Program-made: the position numbers and the translations under genes
From: Clostridiales bacterium
GTDB lineage: Bacteria; Bacillota; Clostridia; TANB77; CAG-508
Reading direction: 5' to 3'
Assembly: GCA_003534295.1 (NCBI GenBank)
Contig: DPDV01000008.1
Coordinates: 13,403-77,402, forward strand
Length of the DNA stretch: 64,000 nt
The notes under the pieces: generated by a model
The model's database searches: none
The model's input: the letters and a program-made list of their open reading frames with translations, nothing else
Told to the model about the DNA's origin: nothing
Shown: positions 34,698 to 43,747 of the stretch, piece after piece
Layout: each line of letters opens with the position of its first letter
Numbering within the stretch: position 1 is the first letter of the stretch

Positions 34698-35651
34698 TTA
34701 TTTCCTTATATATCTTTTTATTTGTGTTAATATTTTCTCTTTTACTTCTTCTATATTTCCTGTTATTGTTGCTCCTGCTGCTCTTGGATGGCCTCCACCT
34801 CCAAACATAATGCAAACATCTGAAACATTTATATATTGGTTTGACCTTAGAGATAGTCTCCATCCATCTTCAATTTCTCTTGCAAATACAGAAACTTCTA
34901 CATCTTCCACATTTCTTCCTATTTCTACTATTCCTTCATGGTCTCCTGTTTTTGCATCAACACTTTGCATATCTGCTTGTGTTATGTATGTAAATGCTAC
35001 TTTTCCTTCTTCAAAAAATTCTAATCTATTTAAAGCAACTCTTGTTAGTTCAAAGCATGGTTTTGTTGTTGTTTGTAAAACTCGCTTATATATATCAGAT
35101 ACATTTACTCCTTTTTTTAAAAGTGATGCTGCAAATTCAAATGTTTCTGCTGTTACCCCTGAATACGCAAAGCCTCCTGTGTCTGTTATTATTCCTGTTA
35201 TAATACATGTTGCTATGTCTTTTGATATTTCAAATCCAAAATATTCAAACATTACTATTAGTATTTGTGCACAAGCAGGTGCATCTGGATTAACATAGTT
35301 TAAATCTCCAAACATGGTATTTGTTCCATGATGATCTATTACTATTTTTGATTTTGCATTTTCAAAGTAACTTGCAAATCCATTTAATCTCCCTATAGTT
35401 GGGCAATCTAATGATATTGCTAAATCGTATTTTTGTACTTGACTTTCTTTTTTTATTTCCTTTGTACCTGGTAGAAATTCAAATATTTTTGAATATTCTG
35501 GTATAATAACATCTGGATTTTTTCCATATGCTTTTAATATATTGTACATTGCCAAACTACTTCCAATAGCATCTCCATCTGGATTTTCATGAGTTAATAT
35601 TACTATTGAGTTAGCTTTGTTAATTTCCTCTAAAATTTTATCTAATGTCAT
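34698..35651 (-). CDS. nrnA: Bifunctional oligoribonuclease and PAP phosphatase NrnA (DHH family)
   Basis: Degrades nanoRNA and 3'-phosphoadenosine 5'-phosphate. The 317 residues have the DHH-domain motifs VILTHENPDGDAIGSSLAMY, DLAISLDCP, IVIDHHGTNTMFG (the DHH itself) and ITDTGGFAYSG, followed by the DHHA1 domain ending in FGGGGHPRAAGATI. Placement between rbfA and truB is the usual Firmicutes arrangement. Confidence 0.94.
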   Translation of the reverse strand: MTLDKILEEINKANSIVILTHENPDGDAIGSSLAMYNILKAYGKNPDVIIPEYSKIFEFLPGTKEIKKESQVQKYDLAISLDCPTIGRLNGFASYFENAKSKIVIDHHGTNTMFGDLNYVNPDAPACAQILIVMFEYFGFEISKDIATCIITGIITDTGGFAYSGVTAETFEFAASLLKKGVNVSDIYKRVLQTTTKPCFELTRVALNRLEFFEEGKVAFTYITQADMQSVDAKTGDHEGIVEIGRNVEDVEVSVFAREIEDGWRLSLRSNQYINVSDVCIMFGGGGHPRAAGATITGNIEEVKEKILTQIKRYIRK

Positions 35652-35678
35652 ATGTATAAAGAATAAAGCTGTTAAACT

Positions 35679-36050
35679 TTATTCTTCGTTCACCCCGCTT
35701 CCTTCGTTTTTTAATTCTTTTAGAATTTTTTCTATTTTTTCACCATATTCTAATGAATCATCTATTTCGAAAATTAGCTCAGGTGTAATTCGTAAATTTA
35801 TTGTTTTTGCAACTTGAGACCTTATAAATCCTGCTGATTCTTTTAGTCCTTCCATTGTTTTTTTAATGTTTTTTGAATTTAATATACTTACATATATTTT
35901 TGCATATTTTAAATCTGGTGTTATTTTTGCTTTTGTTACACTTATTAATCCAGTTACATTTGGATTTTTAAGTTCAAAACTAATTACATTACTAATTTCT
36001 TTTTTTAATTCTTCATTAATTCTATTAAGCCTATTTTCATTTTTCGGCAT
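35679..36050 (-). CDS. rbfA: Ribosome-binding factor A
   Basis: Single KH-like domain protein needed for 30S maturation. From MPKNENRLNRINEELKKEIS the protein has 123 residues, with the conserved ISVTKAKITPDLKYAKIYVS and the helix-kink region LKESAGFIRSQVAKTINLRI and PELIFEIDDSLEYG. GGGAG stands 9 bp before this ATG; a start 33 bp earlier has none. Between infB and nrnA. Confidence 0.94.
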   Translation of the reverse strand: MPKNENRLNRINEELKKEISNVISFELKNPNVTGLISVTKAKITPDLKYAKIYVSILNSKNIKKTMEGLKESAGFIRSQVAKTINLRITPELIFEIDDSLEYGEKIEKILKELKNEGSGVNEE

Positions 36051-36089
36051 ATTAGTTATCTCCCTTTCTAATACAAATAGCACATAATG

Positions 36090-39008
36090 TTATCTTTTAA
36101 CTTCCTGCATAACATATACCTCTATTATGTCTCCTTCTTTTATATCATTATATTTTTCTATTTGAATACCACATTCATATCCTTTTGCTACTTCTTTTAC
36201 ATCATCTTTAAATCTTTTTAGTGACTCTAGCTTTCCGTCATGTAATACAATTCCATCTCTTATTACTCTGACTCCTGCATGTCTTTCTATTTTTCCTTCT
36301 AATACATAACATCCTGCTATTGTTCCCACATTTGATACTTTAAACGTTTGTCTTACTTCTGCATTACCTATTACTTTTTCTTCATAAATAGGGTCAAGCA
36401 TTCCTTTCATAGCTGCTTCAACATCTTCAATTGCTTTATATATTACAGAATATTGTTTTATCTCTATCATATTTTTTTCTGCAACTTCTTTTGCTGTATG
36501 TCCTGGTCTTACATTAAATGCTATTATTATTGCACTTGCTGCTTTGGCAAGTTGTACATCTGATTCTGTTACAGCACCTGTAGAAGAATGTATTACTTTT
36601 ACCTTTACCTCATCATTAGATAATTTTTCTAATGATTGTTTTAATGCTTCTGCTGTTCCTTGTACATCTGCCTTTACTATTAAATATAGTTGTTTTAGAT
36701 TTTCATTTGCCATTTTTTCAAACACATTATTTAATGTAACTTTTGCATTTTCGTTTAATATATTTTCTCTTTCTTGACGTTTTCTTCTTTCTATTAAATG
36801 TTTTGCCATTTTTTCGTCTTTAACTTCATAGAAAGTCTCTCCTGCTTCTGGTACATTTGTTAATCCCATAATCTCAACCGGTGTAGAAGGTCCTGCTTTT
36901 TTAATTTTTTGTCCTTTATCATTTTTCATTGCTCTTATTCTTCCAATAGATGTTCCTACTACAATTGTGTCTCCCTCATCTAATGTTCCTCTTTGTACAA
37001 GCATAGAAGCGATTGGTCCCTTTGACTTATCAAGTCTTGCTTCTATAACAACACCTTTGGCTTGTTTATTAGGATTTGCTTTTAATTCTTTCATATCAGC
37101 TACTAGTAAAACCATTTCTAGTAAATTATCTATGTTTATATTATTTTTAGCTGATATTGGACAGAATATTGTATCTCCGCCCCATTCTTCTGGTACTAAT
37201 TCATATTCCATTAATTCTTGCTTTATTTTATCTACATTTGCATTTGGCAAATCAATTTTGTTAACCGCCACAATTATAGGAATTCCTGCTGCTTTAGCAT
37301 GATTTATAGCTTCCACAGTCTGTGGCATTACACCATCATCTGCAGCTATTACTAATATTGCAATATCTGTAATTTGTGCTCCTCTTGCTCTCATGCTTGT
37401 AAATGCCTCATGTCCTGGCGTATCTAAAAATGTAATTTCTCTGTTATTTACATTTACTTTGTATGCACCTATATGTTGTGTTATTCCTCCTGCTTCTCCT
37501 TCTATTACATTTGTACTTCTTATTGCATCTAGTAAAGATGTCTTACCATGATCTACGTGTCCCATTACTACAACTACTGGTGGTCTTGGTTGCAATTCAT
37601 CTGCTTTGTCTTCTGTCTCATCAAATAATATGTCTTCTTCTTTTACTTGCTCTTTTTTCTTGGCTGTTATTCCAAATTCACTTGCTACCAAATATGCTGT
37701 ATCAAAATCTATAGTATTATTTATTGTGCTCATTATTCCGTAATTTAACAATTTTTTTATTACATCACCACTTGTTTTTTTCATTTCCATTGCCAAATCT
37801 TTTACTGTTATTGTATCTGGAATCGTTATTTCTTTTAATTCAAATATTTTTTGTTTATTTCTTTCTTCTTCATTTTTTTGAATTCTTTTTCTATTTCTTT
37901 TTCCTCTTTCTGTAGTCAAGTCATAATAGTCTAGCATTTCCCCGTCTTGTTCATTAAACATATGTGATAATTTATCTACTTGTTTTAGATTTTTTAATTT
38001 TTCGCCATCAAATTCCTCATTGAATCTTCCACTTTTTCTTGTAGTCTTTTTGGTTGCTTTGTTTTCATCATATTTGTTATTTACTTTTTGCTTATCTATA
38101 GCTTTTGTACTGTAATCTCTTTGATTTTCTTTTTCAATTTCTACAGACATAATATCTTTAATGTTTCTATCTATTCCTTTATTATCTAATGGTCTTCTTT
38201 CATTTCTGTTAAAATTAGGACGTTGTTGGTTATTATTTCTATTATTTTGAAATCTGTTATTATCCCTATTATACTGTTGTCTAGCACCATTTTCTCCATT
38301 ATTATATGTTCTGTTTTGATTGTAGTTATTTCTATTTTGATTATAATTTCCGTTGTTGTTATAATTGTTTCTATTAAAATTATAACCATTATTATAATTT
38401 CTGTTATAATTATTTTCTGTTCTTCTTTGTTCTGGTTTAGGAGATTCTACAGTTGTCGTTGATGAAGTTTGTACTTTGGGTGTTGGTGCATTTTCTTGAG
38501 CTTTTATTGTTTCTTTTTCCAACATTTCTTCTTTTGCTTGCTCTTTTGATTGTTCCTTAACTTCTTTAACTTCTTCTTTTTTTTGTTCTTCTTTTTTGGA
38601 ATCCTTTATTCCAAATAATTCATTAACCGTAAGAGGCTTAGTTGGCTTATTTCTATAAACAATATTATAGTTTTGATTTTTTTCTCTTTCTACAAAACCA
38701 ACATCTTTTCTATTTTGACTATTCTTTTCTTCTTGCTTTTCTTTTTTCTTATCCTCATCTGTTATTATAAGTTCTCTTCTTATTATAACTGGTGTATCTG
38801 TCTCTTTTTCTTTCACTTTTTTCTCTTTCTTTCCTATATTTTTTGTTTTTCCATCATCCAGAGCCTGCTCAAGTTTTTCCGCCTGTTCATTTTCTATTGT
38901 ACTTAAATGGCTTGTTACAGCTATTCCTAATTCCCTTGCTTTTTCTATTACTTCTTTACTGGCTAAGCCCACTTTTTTTGCTATTTCGTGTATTTTTATC
39001 TTACCCAA
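36090..39008 (-). CDS. infB: Translation initiation factor IF-2
   Basis: GTPase that places initiator tRNA on the ribosome. About 972 residues: an N-terminal IF2_N helix domain (KIKIHEIAKKVGLASKEV), a long charged linker, an Asn/Tyr/Arg-rich low-complexity stretch near residues 200-275, a second IF2_N domain, then the GTPase (VVVMGHVDHGKTSLLDAIRS, DTPGHEAF, NKIDLPNAN) and domains II-IV. The TTG at 39008, about 6 bp after GGGGGUG and overlapping the ylxQ stop, is preferred; ATG codons at 39026 and 39023 lie ahead of that site. Coupling to ylxQ is likely. Confidence 0.95.
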   Translation of the reverse strand: MGKIKIHEIAKKVGLASKEVIEKARELGIAVTSHLSTIENEQAEKLEQALDDGKTKNIGKKEKKVKEKETDTPVIIRRELIITDEDKKKEKQEEKNSQNRKDVGFVEREKNQNYNIVYRNKPTKPLTVNELFGIKDSKKEEQKKEEVKEVKEQSKEQAKEEMLEKETIKAQENAPTPKVQTSSTTTVESPKPEQRRTENNYNRNYNNGYNFNRNNYNNNGNYNQNRNNYNQNRTYNNGENGARQQYNRDNNRFQNNRNNNQQRPNFNRNERRPLDNKGIDRNIKDIMSVEIEKENQRDYSTKAIDKQKVNNKYDENKATKKTTRKSGRFNEEFDGEKLKNLKQVDKLSHMFNEQDGEMLDYYDLTTERGKRNRKRIQKNEEERNKQKIFELKEITIPDTITVKDLAMEMKKTSGDVIKKLLNYGIMSTINNTIDFDTAYLVASEFGITAKKKEQVKEEDILFDETEDKADELQPRPPVVVVMGHVDHGKTSLLDAIRSTNVIEGEAGGITQHIGAYKVNVNNREITFLDTPGHEAFTSMRARGAQITDIAILVIAADDGVMPQTVEAINHAKAAGIPIIVAVNKIDLPNANVDKIKQELMEYELVPEEWGGDTIFCPISAKNNINIDNLLEMVLLVADMKELKANPNKQAKGVVIEARLDKSKGPIASMLVQRGTLDEGDTIVVGTSIGRIRAMKNDKGQKIKKAGPSTPVEIMGLTNVPEAGETFYEVKDEKMAKHLIERRKRQERENILNENAKVTLNNVFEKMANENLKQLYLIVKADVQGTAEALKQSLEKLSNDEVKVKVIHSSTGAVTESDVQLAKAASAIIIAFNVRPGHTAKEVAEKNMIEIKQYSVIYKAIEDVEAAMKGMLDPIYEEKVIGNAEVRQTFKVSNVGTIAGCYVLEGKIERHAGVRVIRDGIVLHDGKLESLKRFKDDVKEVAKGYECGIQIEKYNDIKEGDIIEVYVMQEVKR

Positions 39009-39324
39009 TAACTTCACCCCCATCAATTTTTTTTGCTATTTCTTTTGCAATATTATTATCTTTAATTCCAATAACTGCTTTATTATCTTTTCCTATACAT
39101 TTGCTTATTTCGTCCACTGTTAATATGTTGTAAAACATTACATTGTTTTCTATACATTTATTTTTTATATTTTTTATTGTTCTTTCTGAGGCATCTTTTG
39201 CAACTATAACTAGTTTAGCATTTCTTTTTATAATTTGTTCTAAACAAGCATCTGTGCCAAATACTATTTTTCCGGCTCTTGTTGCTAGCCCTATTAGCCC
39301 CATTACTTTAGTACTTATTATAAT
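39001..39324 (-). CDS. ylxQ: L7Ae-family RNA-binding protein YlxQ, possible AUU/AUA start
   Basis: About 100 residues of the L7Ae/L30e fold: GLIGLATRAGKIVFGTDACL, KLVIVAKDASERT and AVIGIKDNNIAKEIAKKI. The first ATG is at 39303, but the strong binding site GGGGG lies 25 bp upstream of it, too far. In frame between them are ATT (39322-39324) and two ATA codons at spacings of 5-11 bp. So a rare AUU or AUA start is likely, giving IISTKVMGLIGLA. If not, translation begins at 39303 with poor spacing. L7Ae-type proteins bind kink-turn RNA; YlxQ's role is unclear. Between rnpM and infB. Confidence 0.85.
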   Translation of the reverse strand: MIISTKVMGLIGLATRAGKIVFGTDACLEQIIKRNAKLVIVAKDASERTIKNIKNKCIENNVMFYNILTVDEISKCIGKDNKAVIGIKDNNIAKEIAKKIDGGEVIG

Positions 39325-39362
39325 AAATTCCCCCTTTATTGAAATTAAAGTTTTTAGTCATT

Positions 39363-39620
39363 TTACTCCTTAAACATCTCTTCTAATTCATTATATATGT
39401 CTTCTGTTAGCTGTGTTTCAAAAACTTTTTCTATTTTTTTACTTTTTTTAGCTTTATTAAAGCAATCTACATTGTGACAAATATATGCTCCTCTACCACT
39501 TGCTTTTCCTGTCTTATCTATTGTAATGTTACCCTCTTTGCTTTTTACAATTCTCACAAAATCATTTTTGTCTTTTTGTACATTACATCCTATGCATGTT
39601 CTTTGTGGTTTCTTCTTCAT
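39363..39620 (-). CDS. rnpM: RNA-binding protein RnpM (YlxR)
   Basis: An 85-residue protein with the YlxR signature RTCIGCNVQKDKNDFVRIV and GKASGRGAYICHNVDCFNKA; the paired Cys residues and GRGAYIC are diagnostic. The family is known to bind RNase P RNA and modulate its activity in Bacillus. It lies between nusA and ylxQ, the standard order. Confidence 0.93.
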   Translation of the reverse strand: MKKKPQRTCIGCNVQKDKNDFVRIVKSKEGNITIDKTGKASGRGAYICHNVDCFNKAKKSKKIEKVFETQLTEDIYNELEEMFKE

Positions 39621-39644
39621 ATATATTCACCTCTTTCTTATAGC

Positions 39645-40772
39645 TTATTCTTCTTCTTGGTTTTCTACAACTTCTTCTTCATCTTTTTTCTGTAATATTT
39701 CTCTAAATTGAGATTCACTTTTAATATCTATTTTCCAGTTTGTTAACTTTGCTGCTAGTCTAGCATTTTGTCCAGCTTTTCCTATTGCCAATGATAATTG
39801 GTCATCTGGCACTATTACTTGTGCAAACTTCTCTTCCTCGTTTACATCAACAGCCATAACCTGTGCTGGAAGCAATGCTGCTGATATATATAATGCTGGG
39901 TCTGGATACCATTCTATTACATCTATCTTTTCTCCGTGCAACTCATTTATTATGTTTTGAATTCTAATTCCTTTTTGTCCCACACAAGAACCAACTGGAT
40001 CTATATTTTCATTTGCTGAGTAAACTGCAACTTTAGTTCTACTACCAGGGTCTCTTGAAATACTTTTAATTTCTATTAATCCTTCATATATTTCTGGGAT
40101 TTCTAATTCAAATAATTTTCTTACAAAGTCCGCATGTGCCCTTGAAACCGTTACTTGTGGAGAACCTTTTAATCCTCTTTCTACATTCAATACATATGCT
40201 CTTATTTTATCATTTACTCTATACTTTTCTGTTGGTACTTGCTCTTTTAGTGGCATTACACCTTCTAATTTTCCAAGGTCTAATACTACTATTCCTCCAT
40301 CTGCTTTTTGTATTATTCCAGATACTATTTCACCTTTTCTATTATTAAACTCTGTATATAATACATCTCTTGATGCTTCTCTTATTTTTTGTATTATTAC
40401 TTGTTTTGCTGTTTGTGCCGCTATTCTTCCAAAATTTCTTGGAATAATTTCTATTTTTGTTTTATCTCCTATTTCCAATTTTTTGTTTATTTTTTGTGCT
40501 TCTTCTAAACTTATTTGTGTTTGTGGTATTTCTACTTCTTCCACTACTTCTTTTTCTGCATATACATGTATCTCTCCTGTTGCTTCATCTATAACTATGC
40601 TTACATTTTCATCTGCATCAAAATTTCTTTTATATGCTGTTATTAACGCTGTCTGAATTGAATCTAATAAATACTCTTTATTTATCCCTTTTTCTTTTTC
40701 CAAATCATTCATTGCTAAAAACAACTCTTGTGCATCAATTGCTTGATTGTTATTTTTGGTATTCTTTTTCAT
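39645..40772 (-). CDS. nusA: Transcription termination/antitermination factor NusA
   Basis: The 375 residues give an N-terminal RNA polymerase-binding domain (ELFLAMNDLEKEKGINKEYL), an S1 domain (GEIVSGIIQKADGGIVVLDL) and two KH domains (DPGSRTKVAVYS, PVGSCVGQKGIRIQNIINEL, DQLSLAIGKAGQNARLAAKL). There is no C-terminal acidic repeat, as is normal in Firmicutes. It ends with an acidic tail (KKDEEEVVENQEEE). 20 bp after rimP. Confidence 0.96.
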   Translation of the reverse strand: MKKNTKNNNQAIDAQELFLAMNDLEKEKGINKEYLLDSIQTALITAYKRNFDADENVSIVIDEATGEIHVYAEKEVVEEVEIPQTQISLEEAQKINKKLEIGDKTKIEIIPRNFGRIAAQTAKQVIIQKIREASRDVLYTEFNNRKGEIVSGIIQKADGGIVVLDLGKLEGVMPLKEQVPTEKYRVNDKIRAYVLNVERGLKGSPQVTVSRAHADFVRKLFELEIPEIYEGLIEIKSISRDPGSRTKVAVYSANENIDPVGSCVGQKGIRIQNIINELHGEKIDVIEWYPDPALYISAALLPAQVMAVDVNEEEKFAQVIVPDDQLSLAIGKAGQNARLAAKLTNWKIDIKSESQFREILQKKDEEEVVENQEEE

Positions 40773-40792
40773 TTTCCTATTCCTCCCCTAAT

Positions 40793-41248
40793 TTACCATT
40801 CATATGCTTTCTTTATTTGTGCTATATCTTGTCTTAATATTTCTTGTTCTTCATTATCGCTTATTACTATTATTGCCTTTTCATTGATTTGTTCTAATAT
40901 GCCTATTATTTCTTTCTTCTTGTTTATTGGTTTAAATAATTTTATTTCTATTTTTTCTCCTATATTGTCTTTTAAATGTTTATCTTTTCTTAGTATTCTT
41001 TCTACTCCCGGAGAAGAAACTTCTAAAAAATATTGTTGTTTTATATAGTTTGCATCATCCAATAAATCAGTAATTGCATTATTTACTTTTTCACAATCTT
41101 CTAAACTTATTCCATTAGAGTTATCTATAAATATTCTTAAAAAATAATCTTTGCCTTCTTTAACATATTGAACGTCATATAGTTCATAACCCAAATTAAC
41201 TATTTTAGGTTCAACCAATTTTTCAATTTTTTCTTCTAAGCTTGACAT
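40793..41248 (-). CDS. rimP: Ribosome maturation factor RimP
   Basis: A 151-residue 30S assembly factor. IEKLVEPKIVNLGYELYDVQ, FLRIFIDNSNGISLEDCEKV and YFLEVSSPGVERILRKDKHL are the family motifs. First gene of the nusA operon, 66 nt behind the predicted transcription start. Confidence 0.94.
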   Translation of the reverse strand: MSSLEEKIEKLVEPKIVNLGYELYDVQYVKEGKDYFLRIFIDNSNGISLEDCEKVNNAITDLLDDANYIKQQYFLEVSSPGVERILRKDKHLKDNIGEKIEIKLFKPINKKKEIIGILEQINEKAIIVISDNEEQEILRQDIAQIKKAYEW

Positions 41249-41272
41249 ATTTCACTCCCTTAATACGCATTT

Positions 41273-41297
41273 GAGAGTGGGATTTGTTCCCACTCTC
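41273..41297 (-). promoter_or_regulatory. Leader hairpin of the rimP-nusA operon
   Basis: GAGAGTGGGA (41273-41282) pairs with TCCCACTCTC (41288-41297), flanked by an outer CGCAT/ATGCG pair. Toward rimP it has no T-run, so it is probably a leader structure rather than the terminator of rlmB. It could be a NusA-responsive or protein-binding site; that is inference. Confidence 0.55.
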
Positions 41298-41320
41298 TCT
41301 AAATTCCTTATGCGATTATT

Positions 41321-41349
41321 ATTATACCCTATTTTTCTAGTAATTGCAA
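41321..41349 (-). promoter_or_regulatory. Promoter of the rimP-nusA-infB operon
   Basis: On the minus strand TTGCAA (41344-41349), 17 bp, TATAAT (41321-41326), transcription starting near 41314. Confidence 0.75.
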
Positions 41350-41357
41350 GTCTTTTT

Positions 41358-42101
41358 TTAATTTTCCCTCTGTTTTGTTACCTCATACATTACAATTCCT
41401 GCTGATACTGATGCATTTAGTGAAGTAATTTTACCTTTCATTGGTATTTTCACTAAGAAGTCACAGTTTTCTTTAACTAATCTTGACATTCCATATCCTT
41501 CGCTTCCTATTATTATGGCTACAGGCATTTTAAAGTCTTGTTGGTAATAATATGTTTTTGCCTGTCCATCAGTTCCGCAAATCCAAATATCGTTTTGTTT
41601 CAAAAATTTAATTGTTTCATTTATATTATTTACCCTTGCTATTTTCATATGTTGCACTGCTCCAGCAGAAACCTTTGAAACTGTGCTATTTACTCCACAT
41701 GCTCTTCTTTTGGGTATTATTATTCCATGAACTCCAGCTGTTTCTGCTGTACGAATTATCGAGCCTAAATTATGTGGATCTTCTATTCCGTCTAATATTA
41801 TTATAAACGGTTTTTCTTTTCTTTCTTCTGCAGTTTGTAAAATATCTTCCACTTCGCAATAATCATATGGAGGAACAATTGCAATTACACCTTGACTATT
41901 TTCTGTTTGAGCAATTTTATTTAACTTGCTTTTTTCTATTTCTGTAATTATTATTTTTCTGTCTTTTGCAATTGCAATAATTTTATTTATGGAGCCATGC
42001 TTCTCTCCTGTAGCTACAAGTATTTTGTTTATGTCTTTGCCCGACTCCAAATATTCTAGTACAGCATTTCTGCCCTCTATCTGGTCATTATATTCTTCCA
42101 T
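41358..42101 (-). CDS. rlmB: 23S rRNA 2'-O-methyltransferase (RlmB/TrmH-family SPOUT enzyme)
   Basis: From MEEYNDQIEGRNAVLEYL the protein has 247 residues: an L30e-like substrate-binding domain (INKILVATGEKHGSINKIIA) and a SPOUT domain with LDGIEDPHNLGSIIRTAETAG, IIPKRRACGVN, VAIIIGSEGYGMSRLV and IPMKGKITSLNASVSAGIVM, all diagnostic of the 2'-O-ribose methyltransferases. The family is usually called RlmB (G2251) or YacO; the exact site here is inferred. AGAGGAG is 8 bp before this ATG, so an in-frame upstream start is rejected. Last gene of the lepA run. Confidence 0.88.
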   Translation of the reverse strand: MEEYNDQIEGRNAVLEYLESGKDINKILVATGEKHGSINKIIAIAKDRKIIITEIEKSKLNKIAQTENSQGVIAIVPPYDYCEVEDILQTAEERKEKPFIIILDGIEDPHNLGSIIRTAETAGVHGIIIPKRRACGVNSTVSKVSAGAVQHMKIARVNNINETIKFLKQNDIWICGTDGQAKTYYYQQDFKMPVAIIIGSEGYGMSRLVKENCDFLVKIPMKGKITSLNASVSAGIVMYEVTKQREN

Positions 42102-42148
42102 GTTTATTTCTCCTCTTAATACTAAAACCATCTTTTCTTTCTACCAAA

Positions 42149-43747
42149 TTATGGAATTATAACATTATTATCTTGTGACATATTGTTAGACAACTCTGAA
42201 ATATGTCCATATACATTTTTCATAAAAAACTCTATGGTGTTTTTTATTATTTTTTTCTCGTTTTCTTTTCCATTAGCACTTATCATACTATGTAATGATG
42301 TAGTGCAAATGCTAGCAAGTTCTTCTATATTTTCAATATTCACAGACTGATTTAATTTTTCTACTACTTTTCCGGTTTTATTTAGTACGCTTTTTTCAAG
42401 TACTGCTAGTAGCTGTTCTGGTTTGTAGTTATTAATTATAATTGCATTATTATTTTTTAACTCTGTTATTTCTTCTACAGTATCAACTTTATTTATATTT
42501 TTGTTGTATGTAGCAGTAATTTTTTTGCCGTTGTTGTTAATCTTTGTTGTTGACGTATTAGTTACTCCTCCATTTACTGGTCTTCCAATTTTAGTTTCTT
42601 CTGAATACATAATTTCATTTGTTGTAATATCAGGAATTAATTCGTATTTGTTTGTTATGTTTTTTTCATCTTTCACTTTTGAAAGTACAAGTTTAGCCCC
42701 TTGTTTTTCTTCCGAGTTATTTACAACATTAAAAATAATTTCTAAATTTAAATTGTTCTCACTAAATTTGTTATTTATAATTATTTCCACTTCTTGCTTT
42801 TCTTTGATTGCATTTGTATTTAAATTATTATCTGTCATATCTTCAATTGTAGTATTTATTACTGTTCTAAGTGTCACTTTGTCTTTTTCATATACTGTTA
42901 TTGTTAATGGTGATTTCACATTAATTTTTTCTTTTAGCTCTTGTGCTGTCGAAGAAAGTTCCACTTCTGAACTAATTCCTAATCTTTTTAATATATTTAA
43001 TAATGTTTGATTTTTAGAAAAATTATCAATGCAAGTTATTATTATTTGATTTACTTGATTTTCATCTAATTTTAATGTATATATATTTGCACTATATGTT
43101 GTTCCATTTATATCTATATTATTTTTTGCCTTACTATAATTTTCCTGTTTAATATTTTGCTTAACTATGTTTAAAAAGTCATTTATTAATTGTTTTTGCT
43201 CTTCTTCTGTAATTAATGGTTCATTACTAAATTCAATCTTTTCAGGAATTATTTTTTCTAACTGATTATTCCCACTTAAATCACTCGCTAATTTTTTTAG
43301 ATTTTCATTTCTTATGCCTATATAGTACTTTAGTAAATCTTCACATTTTATAGCATATATATTTCCACTATTTATATAAGAAAAAGATAGTAAATTGTCT
43401 TGTCCATTTTTTAAATTTGCTTCAGCATATGTTCTTCTTGTAGCATTATCATGTCTTGTAGCAGTTGTTACATTAATATTTTGAATTTCTGTTCCTTTCT
43501 CTAATATTGTTGTTAAGCTTCCACTTGAAACATAACTAACATTTTTAAATGTTGTGCTTTGTTCTTTATCATATTCATTTTCAAATATTTGTGATATTGC
43601 TTCTTGTTGTGCAATATATTTCCAGAAAAGCTCTTGTGGTTTTTTTAACATATCTGTAAAAAAGTATAAATATCCACCTGCCGCGCCTAATCCAAGTATC
43701 AATACTGTAATTATTACAACCCATAATCCAATACTTTTTTTCTTCAT
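42149..43747 (-). CDS. Membrane-anchored extracytoplasmic protein, paralogue B
   Basis: A 532-residue protein with one N-terminal helix (about 8-30) and the rest predicted outside. It shares blocks with the gene at 44535: KxPxELFW near residue 36, IKCEDLLKYYIGIRNENLKK near 130, and a late ELKNNNAIIINNYKPEQLLA. I see no catalytic motif; long stretches of beta-like alternating residues suggest repeated folds. Its ATG overlaps the stop of the HD gene by ATGA and has AAGGAGG, so the two are translationally coupled. Function unknown; the family is possibly restricted to related Clostridia. Confidence 0.6.
   Translation of the reverse strand: MKKKSIGLWVVIITVLILGLGAAGGYLYFFTDMLKKPQELFWKYIAQQEAISQIFENEYDKEQSTTFKNVSYVSSGSLTTILEKGTEIQNINVTTATRHDNATRRTYAEANLKNGQDNLLSFSYINSGNIYAIKCEDLLKYYIGIRNENLKKLASDLSGNNQLEKIIPEKIEFSNEPLITEEEQKQLINDFLNIVKQNIKQENYSKAKNNIDINGTTYSANIYTLKLDENQVNQIIITCIDNFSKNQTLLNILKRLGISSEVELSSTAQELKEKINVKSPLTITVYEKDKVTLRTVINTTIEDMTDNNLNTNAIKEKQEVEIIINNKFSENNLNLEIIFNVVNNSEEKQGAKLVLSKVKDEKNITNKYELIPDITTNEIMYSEETKIGRPVNGGVTNTSTTKINNNGKKITATYNKNINKVDTVEEITELKNNNAIIINNYKPEQLLAVLEKSVLNKTGKVVEKLNQSVNIENIEELASICTTSLHSMISANGKENEKKIIKNTIEFFMKNVYGHISELSNNMSQDNNVIIP

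Noticed and set aside
38186..38462. ORFs inside the Asn-rich part of infB
   Set aside because: Low-complexity AT-rich codons leave all frames open; no binding sites.
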